Positions 11,925-23,900 of a DNA stretch of 64,000 nucleotides are shown in pieces; the stretch's first letter is position 1; each line of letters begins with the position of its first letter. The notes beneath the pieces are model-generated. The model was given only the letters and a program-made list of their open reading frames with translations, was not told where the DNA came from and ran no database searches. The DNA comes from Brasenia schreberi. Its lineage: Eukaryota > Streptophyta > Magnoliopsida > Nymphaeales > Cabombaceae. The stretch is from assembly GCA_036023115.1 (NCBI GenBank), contig JAYKKT010000040.1, positions 6,746,001-6,810,000 of the forward strand, given 5' to 3'. Both the position numbers and the translations under genes were made by a program.

Positions 11925-14900
11925 ATGGGAGATAGTCAGTACTCGTTTTCTCTTACAACGTTCAGGTTCGTCGGAGCTCGGAAACCCCGAAAGAATCTAG
12001 ATTTCCTTAATCGTAATCATAACCTCTTCTGTGCTTGATGGTATTGTTGTTCGTATATCTGCAGCCCGTCGGGTAAGCTAGTTCAGATCGAGCATGCACT
12101 GATGGCCGTTGGATCGGGCCAGACGTCTCTCGGAATCAAAGGTTGGACATCATTTTTTATCTATTCCTTTGCTCTCCTTTCCCGTTTTTGACCAATTTGT
12201 TGGGATTCTGTTTGTGATAGTGTTCCTTGCAGAAAGTTAGTTTTGATTCCTTGTTAATGGGATTTACTATTTTGTTTTTCACAATCAACTCTAATGGGTA
12301 ATTGGGTCGATGTTTAAACACTAGGAGTCAACAGGTTCACTTCGTCTACCGATTGAAAGTCTTCTTAGATCTATTTCGATCTCTGCGTTTGCTATGTTCA
12401 CAAGTCTAGGTCTTCTGGTAATCTAAATTTGACCTTTTTGCGTCATGTTACTGGAAACAGCACATGAGATGTTCTATGGCCTTTCTTTCTGGGTTGATTA
12501 GGGAGTAATACTACGAAAGAAGCCAGAGACCTCAACTGCCGAATGTAATCATCATTTTATTAGGAAAACGTGCATTAGATGAAGTTCTCTGAAGTAGTAT
12601 TGGATAACCGTTCTAACAAGCATTTCACTTTTGTTTGCAGCTGCTAATGGGGTTGTCATTGCCACCGAAAAGAAACTACCATCCATTTTGGTTGATGAAT
12701 CATCTGTAAGAATCTGGCTAGTATGATATTGTGTAGGTCATGAGAAAATTGTTCAATTCAATTAAAATTAACTATCTCATGACAAATGTCCCTCCGATTC
12801 TGAATTTATTTATTTTAGAGACATAGTTAGTAAAGTTCTTTGTTTCATCTAGTTAGCAACTTCTGCAGTTTGATTCACGTTCTGCTTTTGGTATTCTGTT
12901 TCTTATTAGTAATAAAGTTTGGCATATAGATCTTCTCTATGACTCGCACAGCTATAACAACAAAAACAACTAAGCCTTTTTCTCATACTAGATGGGGTTG
13001 GCTACATGGATTCTTTATTTCCACAAAGCCCTTATCATGTGCCATACTAGCTTAACTCAATATAAACTAAATCATTCTTTATAGTTTCTTTCCAACACTT
13101 TTGTGGTCGTACTCTTCCTCTTTACAACACAGGATACTTGATGCCCCTCTCCATTTTAACCAACCAGTATTAATTTTATGCGTAACATCTCCATCAATTT
13201 TTCTATCCCTTTGAAAAATTAACTCTAGGTATTTAAAACTTTCCTTGTAAGGAATGCACTGAGTGACAATCTTAATTTTTATGTCCTTTGAAGTACCCAA
13301 ACAATCAAACTTACATTCTATATATTTTGTCTTTGTTTTGCTAAGTTGGAAGCCTTTACTTTCTAACGTTTCTCTCCATAGTTCCAATTTCCTATTAACA
13401 TTTTCTTTAGATTCATCCACTAACACAATATCATCTACAAATAACATGCACCAAGGTGCTTCATCTTGAATATGTTTTGTTAACTCATCAATGACCAATA
13501 TAAATAAATATAGACTTAAAGTATGTAACCCAATATTAACTTCAAAAGAGTCTGACATTGCTTCATGAGTCCTCACACAAGTTTTTGCATCATCGTACAT
13601 GTCTCTTATAAGATTTATGTATATGTCAATGGGATACCTCTTTTTTCCAAGATTCTCCAAAGAATATCTCTTGGCACCCTATCATAAGCTTTTACCCAAT
13701 CATATGCTTTTTCTAGATTAATAAATATCATATAAAGGTTCTTTTTTTGCTCTAAAATATTTCTTAAATAGTAGATCTATCGAGCATAAATCCGAATTAG
13801 TTCTCTGTTGTACTTGATACTTGTTTTATTATATGTTTGACAATTCTTTCCCATAATTTCATAGTATGGCTCATTAACTTGATACCTCGATAATTCGAAC
13901 AATTCTATTTCTAAATGTCTCCCTTATTCTTATATGTATAAGTGTACTCGCTCTTCATTTCTCAAACATCTTTTGGGTTACTCTATATTTTATTAAATAG
14001 TCTTATGAGCCAAGTGAGTCCTATTTCTACAAAAAATTTCCATATTTTATAGGAATATTCTCTCGTCCTACATATTTACCAACCTTTATATATTTAAGAG
14101 CCTCTTTGACTTCATTCTTTTCAATATATCGATAAAAATTATGGTTTATATCAGTGTTGTCTACCGCGTATCGTATCGCGTATCATTGGGATCTACGATA
14201 CAGGTGTATCGTATCATACATTAATATTAAAAAAAATAGAAACGATTTTTTAAAAAAGAAAAAATTAGTAAAAATCTGGAAAAATTAGGAAAAATCTGAT
14301 AATTGCTTTGAATTCATATAATTCAATGTTTAGTACATATTGAGCATTCACCATTGAACAATTGCATCCAAATTTACATATTTTAAAGCAAAAAATGAAA
14401 TACATTTACATTTTACATATTATAATCAGGATCATCAACTAAATAATTTTCATCTTCTCCTTGCTAATGATCCTCATCATCATCATTACCACCTTATGCA
14501 TAAAAATCAAATTCTTCATCTCCTTGATACTGTTGTCGCGCTCCTTCCAAATTAATCCATGCAATGTGGCTTTCTTTTCTATTTATTTTTTTTAATTGCC
14601 TACAAGAAAGAAAGATAAGCAATTAGTAAATAATATTACCAATTGAAGTCAAACAATGTATTGAATTGAATCCTTAAGTACTAACTAATACAACATTACC
14701 TTTTGCGAAGCCGCATGATACAATGAATAAAAACTAAGTCATTCAGCCGCTTATGTTTCAACCTATTACACTATTTTGTATGGATGTGTTCAATGACACT
14801 CTAATTCTTTTACAACCCGTTGCACTATAGGTTTGACTCAGAACTCTGACTGCAAAATCCCTAAGGTCTGGGCAATCACTTTCAAACCTATTCCACCAAA

Positions 14901-17900
14901 CATCTATAAAAATAGGCAAACATTATTGACATAATCCACAATAATATAAGATGTATTGATTTAAGAAACTTAAATACGAAAATAAATAATTTACGTGGAT
15001 GCATAGTACAGTTGTGAATTGCTACAAGCAAACTCATCAAGTGAAGAGCATTATCATATATATCCATCTCTCGAGCTATAACATCTGTTGTACTCTCATT
15101 AGGGACTAATCTGTCTATACAATCAATGATGCCTCGATTAACCTCACCGTCCCTTTTGAAGCTTGCTGAGTACGTGAATGATGGATTTAAATAATATGCT
15201 ACTGAATGAATAGGCTGATGTAATTGTTTATTCTATCTATTATTAATAATTTTCCACACGGGCACATAATCTCTCTTTTCTCCATTAAAATTATTTCTAA
15301 TTGCTTCTTTTGCCCTATCCATGGCTTCATAAAGGTAGCCCATAGATGGTTTCTCCTCGCTATCAGCCAATCTTAAAACCTTTACTAATGGACATATAAT
15401 CCTCAACAGTGTAACACATACATTCAAAATGTACTTCTGAAGACTGTCTCGGAAATCTCATTCAACTTTTTGTTTCTTCTATTTTGAGGCAACTCTGCAA
15501 AATATTGCCACTCATTTGAGAACATTCTCTTCAATGCTTGCTTCTGTCTCATAATACTCTGTATATATAAGAAGTTTGTTGCAAACCGAGTTGCAGTTAT
15601 ACAAAGAAGCTCTACATTATATATATATCTCCTCATCATACACAATACAAATGCATGGTTGTAGATGAATTTGGTGATATCTTGACAACACTCAGTTGCT
15701 GTCTTTATCTTATCTATTTCGCCAATATCCTCAAGGATGATATCTAAACAATAGGTTGTGCATGGTGTCCAATAGAAAGTCCCATAAGTATCAGTTAATT
15801 CTTTCTCAATTGCTTTATAGTTAGCTGCATTATTTGTAATCAATTGGACTACATTCTCTAGCCCAATCTCGCATATCACCTTATCAAATTCTTGTCGTAG
15901 GTTCTCTTTAGTGTGTCTCTCCTCTGACATGTCTAGAGATCAATTGGACTACATCCTATCTCCTTCTATGACTCTCGAACAATATTCTTGCACTTCAAGG
16001 ACGATCTTATCTAAGATCTTCCCTCTCAATTTATGATAAGAGGGTATCTTGTACCCTGGACCAATATTAGCAATTGCATCTACCATTGCTTGAAAAGAAA
16101 AACTATTTGCTACATTAAATGAAATGCATGCATCATAAAACCATCTCCCCACTGCAAGGTATGCTTGATCATGCAGTTGTTTTAAAGCCATAGCAATATG
16201 AATTTCAGGTTGAGCACCAAGTATAGTGGTAGGAGAAAAAAATGAATGTATGCTAGAAGCAACTCTTCCTCTACTCCTTCTTGAGCTTCCTCTTCTACCA
16301 CTTTCAAAGTCTTCAACAACCCTCTTTTCCCTGTTTGGTGGTCGTGAACTGCTACTACCGATATGTGTTCTGACATATGAAGGAATACTATCATTGAATC
16401 CAATAGCATCATCATCTTTCTCAAACTACTCTAAATCATCCTTTTGTTGTCTCCTCTATTGTATACTCTCAATCGGCTAAAGACATTGTCATTTAATGCC
16501 TTCTAACAAACTTCTAACTCTGCCTGTGCAAGGAGCAAATTCTTTTTTAGTCCTTGCTAGGTGGTGTTTTAACCGTGAAATTCCACCACTAACTACCCTC
16601 TCACAAAATAAACATATTATCTTCAATCTGGAACCTTCAACTGGTGTACCCCATTGCTATGCCGGATCATCAGACCGAGAATGGGAGTCTAACACCCCTT
16701 CCTACCATCTCAATTCAGCACTTTAATTCAATAAAAAACCTGAAAATAAAAGCACTTCGTAAATCCTCAATCTTCAAATAACAGTCAAATAGAGTGTCTC
16801 CCACTTCATGAATGTAATAAAAATCATAAAATCATATCCACACACTTAATAACTTCATATTTTATCGTTCAAAAAAAGAAAAATACAAATAACACAAAAA
16901 AACAATAAATACAAAAAAAATAAAGAAAAACATTAAAAATATACCAAAATCTGAGTTAGGAGGCTTGCACAGACACCGTAGAGCACGTTTTTGGAGCCTT
17001 GAACACCAAGGAGGGGGAGAACTACAGTAGAGAAGCTTGGGGAGCTCTGAAAAAACCAGAGAAACCCGTTCGGCTAGGCGTATCGTGCGATTCGGCACGA
17101 TAAACACTGTTTTACGATACAGTGCCCTGTATCGTACGATACGGATAACACTGGTTTATATACTTTTCTGATTTGCTAACTCTCCTAAACTAATACTAAC
17201 ATCTGTATTTTCATTAAAAGATTATAGAAATAATTTTTTCATCTATTTTTGATATCATCATTCATCACTAGAATCTTCTCATCCTTATTTGATGCATCTA
17301 ATAAAAGTAAGATCCTTAGTTTTCTTATCTCTAACTTTCTTTTGAGTTCATTTTGTATATAACAACAACAACTAAGCCTTTTCCCATACTAGACGGGGTC
17401 AACTACATGGATTCTTTGTTTCCACAAATCCCTATCGTGTGCCATGTTAGCAGTTAACTCCCAATAAGCTAGATCATTCTTTATTGTTTCTTTCCAACAC
17501 TTTTGTGGTTGTCCTTTACCTCTTTTAATACTTTCCAAATTTAGTTTTTCTAACCTTCTTACATGTTCTTCTTTTGATCTTCTTTCTATATGTCCAAACC
17601 ATCTTAAACGATGTTCTCTCATTTTATCCTCTATTGGTGCCACTCCTAATTTGTTTCTAATAACCTCATTATGTATACGGTCTTTTCTTGTATGACCACT
17701 CATCCATCTCAACATCTTCATTTTTGTCACAGACATCTTTTGTACATGTTGATGATTAACTGCCCAACACTCAAAACCATAAAACATGGTAGGCCTAATT
17801 GTTGCTCTATAATATTTACCTTTTAATTTTAATGGTATATTCTTATCACAAAGAATACCGAATGCTCCTCTCCATTTTAACCAACCTGTAACATCTCCAT

Positions 17901-20900
17901 CAATTCTTCATCACTCTGAAAAATTGACCCTAGATATTTAAAACTTTCCTTTTGGGGAATGCAATGTGTGCCAATTTTAATTTCTATGTCCTATGAGGTA
18001 ATCAAATGATCAAACTTACATTCCATATATTCTGTCTTTGTTCTACTAAGTCGGAGGCCTTTGCTTTCTAATGTTTCTCTCCATAGTTCCAATTTTCTAT
18101 TTACTTTTTCCTTAGACTCCTCCACTAATACAATGTCATCTGCAAATAACATACACCAAGGTACTTCATCTTGAATATGTTTTGTTAACTCATCCATCAC
18201 CATTATAAATAAGTATGGACTTAAAGTTGATCCTTGATGTAACCCAATATTAACTTCAAAGAAGTCTGTCGTTCCTTCATGAGTCCTCACACATGTTTTT
18301 GCACCATCATACATGTCTCTTATAAGGTTAATATATGTCAATGGGATACCTCTTTTTTTGAAAGTTCTCCAAAGAACCTCCCTCGGTACCCTATCATAAG
18401 CTTTTTCTAGATCAATAAATATCATGTGAAGGTCTTTCTTTTTTGCTCTAAAATATTCCTTAAGACATCTCAAAAGGTGTCTCTCAAAATTTGACTTTTG
18501 CTTTACTAACGCTTTTTCGCTTCTTTCTTTGCTTTCTTATAAGGCTCTCAAGTTTCACTAGTTTTCTTAGCATAATGTAATTTGTAACATGCCTTCTATG
18601 CCTTGGTTTTATCTTGTACCACTTCACTCCACCATCAAGCTTCTTTTTGTGTGGGTATGCCTCCCTTAGATTCACCTAAGACATCTTTTGTCACTTTCCT
18701 AATATGTATAGCCAAATTGTTTCACATATTAGAAGGTTTACCTACATAACTCAAAGCATCTCCTCGAAGAACTTTTTGTTTAAATATATCTTCTTTCTTA
18801 CATTTGAGGTTTCTCTATTTGGTTTGAATAGCTCTATGTACTCTATTCTTCTTTGTCCATTTTTTACCTATAAATCCATTATGGGTGCATAAGCACAAAC
18901 TATATTAAAAGCCTCTACTCCTAATACTAATTTCACCATCATAATTCGATCACCGTATCATTGTATGTCTACTACACTATCCTTTAAATATATTTTTATA
19001 GTAATACCAACTCCATTTCGAGCTTTTTACTTTCTTGAGTACCATCATTTAAAACTTATATTCTCGATCTCTTTTGCTTTTTTTCCAACCCACTTTGTCT
19101 TTTGTAAACATAAAATATGAAACTTTCTCCGAATCTACCACCTTTATTAACTTGCCAATCAATGTTCTGATATTCCAAGTACCAATACAAATTTTATTAT
19201 CTACGACTAGTTTTTTTATCCCCCACATCCGTCTATTTTGAAAATGTGGAGACCCTTGTTGTAATTTGTTCACTACATTCGGGTGAAAATGTAGCGGGAC
19301 TAACTTCTTTACCCACACCATGTAGGAACCCTCTCTATAATTGATTCACTACATCCATGCGAAGATGTAAAGGCCCTTGCTTACTTTTCACTGCATTTGG
19401 GCTCTACATTGCATCACTAAGAGGGAATGTCCCAGTGCAATGCTCATAATTTCTAAAATCAGTGATAGATAAGTCTGACAAAGTTTTATGTTGGCTGTCA
19501 GAAGTGCAACCCTCTTACTTTATTGGGGCTTGGTACCGACCATGCAAAGGTGATCCCTTACATGGGCAGAGTTCTATGACTCGCATAGCTGTTCTCCAAA
19601 AATTGGTTGTTTTATTTTTCATGTGTGGGCATTCATAAATCTTTCACTAGTGTACGTGATGGTTCATAACAAAGTTTCTTGCCTCCAGTTTGACAACTGC
19701 AAACAGATGTATATGCTATTTATTATTGATTAGCAAGTGCCATCCACTTTCTCTTTTTCTCCACCCAGGAGCTTCTAGTTCTATATATTGCTTTGTTTGT
19801 GTTTCCTTTGTCTGATTGATGTCGTTAGGCTCATCAGATCTGGTATTCGTGTATGAAGGAAGAATGTTGCCCAAATAGAATGGTCATGGCAATGTTTTAC
19901 AACCTGTTCTAATGAATAGACATTGCCTTATCGAAGGTGGAATGATGCTTGTAATTTTCTATGTTGTATTATTTTTATAGTAGATCCCATTTAGTGTGGA
20001 GAAGACTTGGTTTATGTTGGATACCATGTTATGAGCATCATTGCACGACCTGTATCATAAGAGCACAATGAATATGGTACTTATTGGTATACAGATGATA
20101 TCCTTCAGAAAAATATAAAAAGAATCCTTTGGAAAAAGAAAGCTCAATGAATATGGTACATATCATTATATATGATATCCTATAAGTATTAATACACAAC
20201 CTGCACTGTAGAAGCTCAATAAATACGGTATCTACATACCAATACAGTAAGGTTGTCTTAAGATATGAACTGATACAGGGTCATACCATATTGAAGTTTT
20301 GATTTACAAGATTCTTATTGTACAGCATGCACTAATACACTGTAGTGGTTGGGTAAGTGCTCTTTAAGTCATCATAAGAGGCTCAAGCAAGGGTAGACCT
20401 CATGAAATTATCCCAACAAAAATCATGTTGGGATGTCTATCTTTTGTTGTCATAGGTATAAGGATATCATGGTTCAGATCTGGATGTAAATCCTAGAGGA
20501 CATTCAAACTGATGTTGTTGACAGCACATTTCTTTGACGGGTGTATCAGGCTATTAAACTGTTAGTGTTGTAGCAATTACCATTTTTTCTTGCCCAATGG
20601 TCAGTTATATCTTCTGCGAGCTTCCACCATTTTTTGGTGAGAAACATTCTTGTTTTTCTCCTTCCACCTTGTCTTTTCTTCTTCTCTTTCTGTTTTTCCT
20701 CTTCCATTTCTTAATTCCCATTTCTTTCCTCAAGTTTTTCTTCTTTCTCCATCTCTTTTCTCTTCTTTCCCAACTTATTTTCTTCTTCTTCCACCTCTTT
20801 TTCTTTCTCGATTGTTCTCTTTGTGCTTTTTCATATGTCTAATATGTATGCTTTTGTTTCTCCATTGCATAATGTCTTTGTTTTGTAGTGTTTTATTTAA

Positions 20901-23900
20901 GTTGACAATTTGACAACAACGCTGTTGGTTTAGATTTAAAATCACGTTGCTTTATTTTCATCTTCTTCCATCTCTTTTTCTTTCTCGATTGTTCTTTTCT
21001 ACTTTTCCATATGTCTAATCTATATGTTTTTATTTCTTGATTACATACAAAATGCATTATATCTTTGTTATGTAGTGCTTTATTTAAGTTGAGCAACTCT
21101 ACTGGTTTAGATTTAAAATCAACGTCACTTAATTCACATCAATAGTGTATTCATATGGCTTTGTTTACCGTTTAGAATTAACTGTATATTTTCTATCTGT
21201 TATTTTTTACTTAATGGTGTAAAACAGTTAATCTACTCTACCTTAATATGTCCCGCTAGCACCCTATTGGCTAGTACTTTGTTGGGAACTCCTGCCTAAC
21301 CCTTAGCCTGATATTCTAATCCCACAAGAAATAGGGTACTTACAGACTTGGACTTTTAGTCCTTTCGTATCTAATCCAACTTGTTACCCCATACTTTACT
21401 GCTTGGCCCTTGTTATCGGATGGATCCAACTTCACAAATAAGGAGGCATCACATATTCTCAAAAGAAAGATGATCACTCTTGCGAGAATCATTTTTTAAC
21501 CTCCCAAAAAGCCCTTTGTGTATTTATGGGTCACTGCAAGACTTGGTTTGGCTAATAAGTTTTCCTATTTTAATTGCCTTCTGTAAGTGTTGATTGAAAG
21601 ATAATATCTAGTCACTGTCTGTGTGGTATTGGTTTTTTCCTCCCAGCTTCCTATATTTGGATCTCTTTAGAGGGAAGTGTGTAAAACTCTCATTGGTTGT
21701 TGCATATAATGACAAAGTTTTCATGTGCTGCTAATATGGTGAAGTGGTTGAGGCTTGTGCATGAGGATGTGATGTTGAATTTTATACTGCAGATACAAAA
21801 GATTCAACTTCTGACGGAAAATATTGGAGTTGTCTACAGGTAATTTTGATCTTTGTGCAATTTTGGAGTTCAACGATTTCCTTTATATTCTAAAGGGACA
21901 AATTCCTTGCTTGTGGTTAGAATCGTCTAACATAATTTCTTCTTTGTATCTAGTGGGATGGGCCCTGACTTTCGTGTCTTAGTTCGGAAGAGTAGAAAGC
22001 AAGCACAACAATATTACAGATTATACAAAGTATGCACAAATTTTCCTTAGCTCTGCAACCGTGTTGTTTTACTAAACAAAGAGCATTTACAAGTTGTGAG
22101 TGAAAGATGTACATAAGCAGAAATGCTAATGCAACAATGTAACAATGTAGGAGCTTGTACCAGTAACCCAACTTGTGAGGGAGACTGCAGCTGTCATGCA
22201 AGAATTTACTCAGTCTGGGTAACTATCTCACAATCATATGCATTCGGCCACATCTGTAAATTAATGTTTTGATGATCACATCCTTAAATGCAGTGGCGTG
22301 AGACCATTTGGAGTTTCCTTGCTTGTTGCTGGATATGATGACAACGGCCCCCAACTTTATCAGGTGAGCATCTTAGTGTGTAATGGGTTTACCCCATCAT
22401 TTTATGGAATTAGCTTCCAAAAATGAAACTGTCACCATTGGCAAACTCAGATGCTCATCAAGTGTTTCTATGGGGTTTTGATATCTATCCATGAATTTGT
22501 TTCCAGCTTTTGTTATTATCTCTAGTTTGCTATTTTGACACACTCGTTTTCTAACATACCATGGTATATCCCCTTTTCCTGCTTTTGCTGTTATCTCTAG
22601 TTTTCTATATTGACAAACTGTGCCTCATGTTTTATTTAGTCTACCATCTAGTTGTTTGATTTAACCCCTACCTGTAAATGGTTGATTGTTTCATCGGTGC
22701 ACTATCTTTTGGCTGGTTGGATCTCACAAACTTGACATGGTATGCTTTTCTGTTTGCTCCACTCACAGGTGGATCCTTCAGGTTCGTATTTCTCCTGGAA
22801 AGCATCTGCCATGGGGAAAAACGTGTCCAATGCCAAGACCTTTCTTGAGAAAAGGTAGGTGAACATTTTATGTAACTTTATTTCATTTCTGAATGTTGGC
22901 GTTGGTTCTCTAAATCGAAAAGCTTGAGAAAGGAGCAAATGCAGAATTCAGCCTAGTTAGAAAAGCTTAAGAAAATTATGTTGCACAACTGAACCATTTC
23001 TAGTTAACAAGTTAGGAATATTCTACAGCTGACCCATTGAGGGGCTTCATGATTAACTACTACAAGTTGATGAAATGCAGTACAATCATTCTCCTTTTTC
23101 TTTTGATTCAATGGACGATGCCTTCTCTTATGAATCCTCAGCACCTTTACTTCTCTTTACCCTCTTGAGCAAACTTTCTTGTGGAGTTCTGAATCATAGT
23201 TTTGTAATTTTTATTCTTCCTCTTACTGTTTCTGAAAGGTCTACTTAGCTCTCTGATGATGTTGCATGAATCATCTCTTCTTTCTCAGGAGCAAAGAATT
23301 TAGCACCACCTAATGTCCTAATAGGAATGACCACCACCGTCACTCATTTGGAACTCGCTATTCTAGTATTTCAGTTTGAATTTTCATAGGCTGAGATCTA
23401 ATGGAAGTGGTATCTTGTTAACTTTTAAAAGGTTCTAGCATCAGTCTGATGCTACCTTTCTAGACGTCAAAGTTTTCACTTCCACATCTACTTCACCTTG
23501 TAGCTTAGCTCTAAAGCTTGTTTGTTTAAAAGAACAATATAGCGTGGTGGACTTGTTTGTTTTTATCTGTTTGTCGCTTCTTGAATCACCATCTATTGAA
23601 GCTGTGCGTTTTTGTTTTTTTATTTTACATGCTGTGGCTTCCATGCTCTCTAGATGCCTAGAAGGTCGATTTAAAATCATTATCGCTCAATGTGTTTGGG
23701 ATTTGAAACAGGTACACGGATGACATGGAGCTGGATGATGCAGTCCATACAGCTATATTGACACTGAAAGAAGGGTATGAATGACAAGGCTGTTTTGTTT
23801 TACACAATTTATTTTGTTATTCTTGCTGTTTATCCTAATCCAATAATTTCTGTAACCTCTCTAGGTTTGAAGGCCAAATTTCTGGTAAAAATATTGAGAT

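Larger units (their letters stand above)
12954..19572 (-). mobile_element. Full-length RTE-type LINE in PAB1 intron 3, with two nested insertions
   Basis: Its 3' end (ACAAC-like tail, 12954-12972) lies at the low coordinate. Its 5' end, ACTCTGCCCATGTAAGGG on the - strand, is at 19572. Reverse transcriptase remnants at 13079-13660 contain [16 protein letters not shown], with VDD where other copies have ADD. Endonuclease and N-terminal remnants lie at 18480-19321, including [13 protein letters not shown]. The body is interrupted by a hAT (14152-17153) and by a second, truncated LINE (17361-18479). On both sides of each insert the reading resumes at the matching point of the 32685-35963 LINE. 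Stops and frameshifts make it inactive. Confidence 0.85.

Noticed and set aside
20597..20913. Phe/Leu-rich membrane-protein-like frames
   Set aside because: Pyrimidine-rich intron sequence containing a tandem duplication; no start context or conservation.
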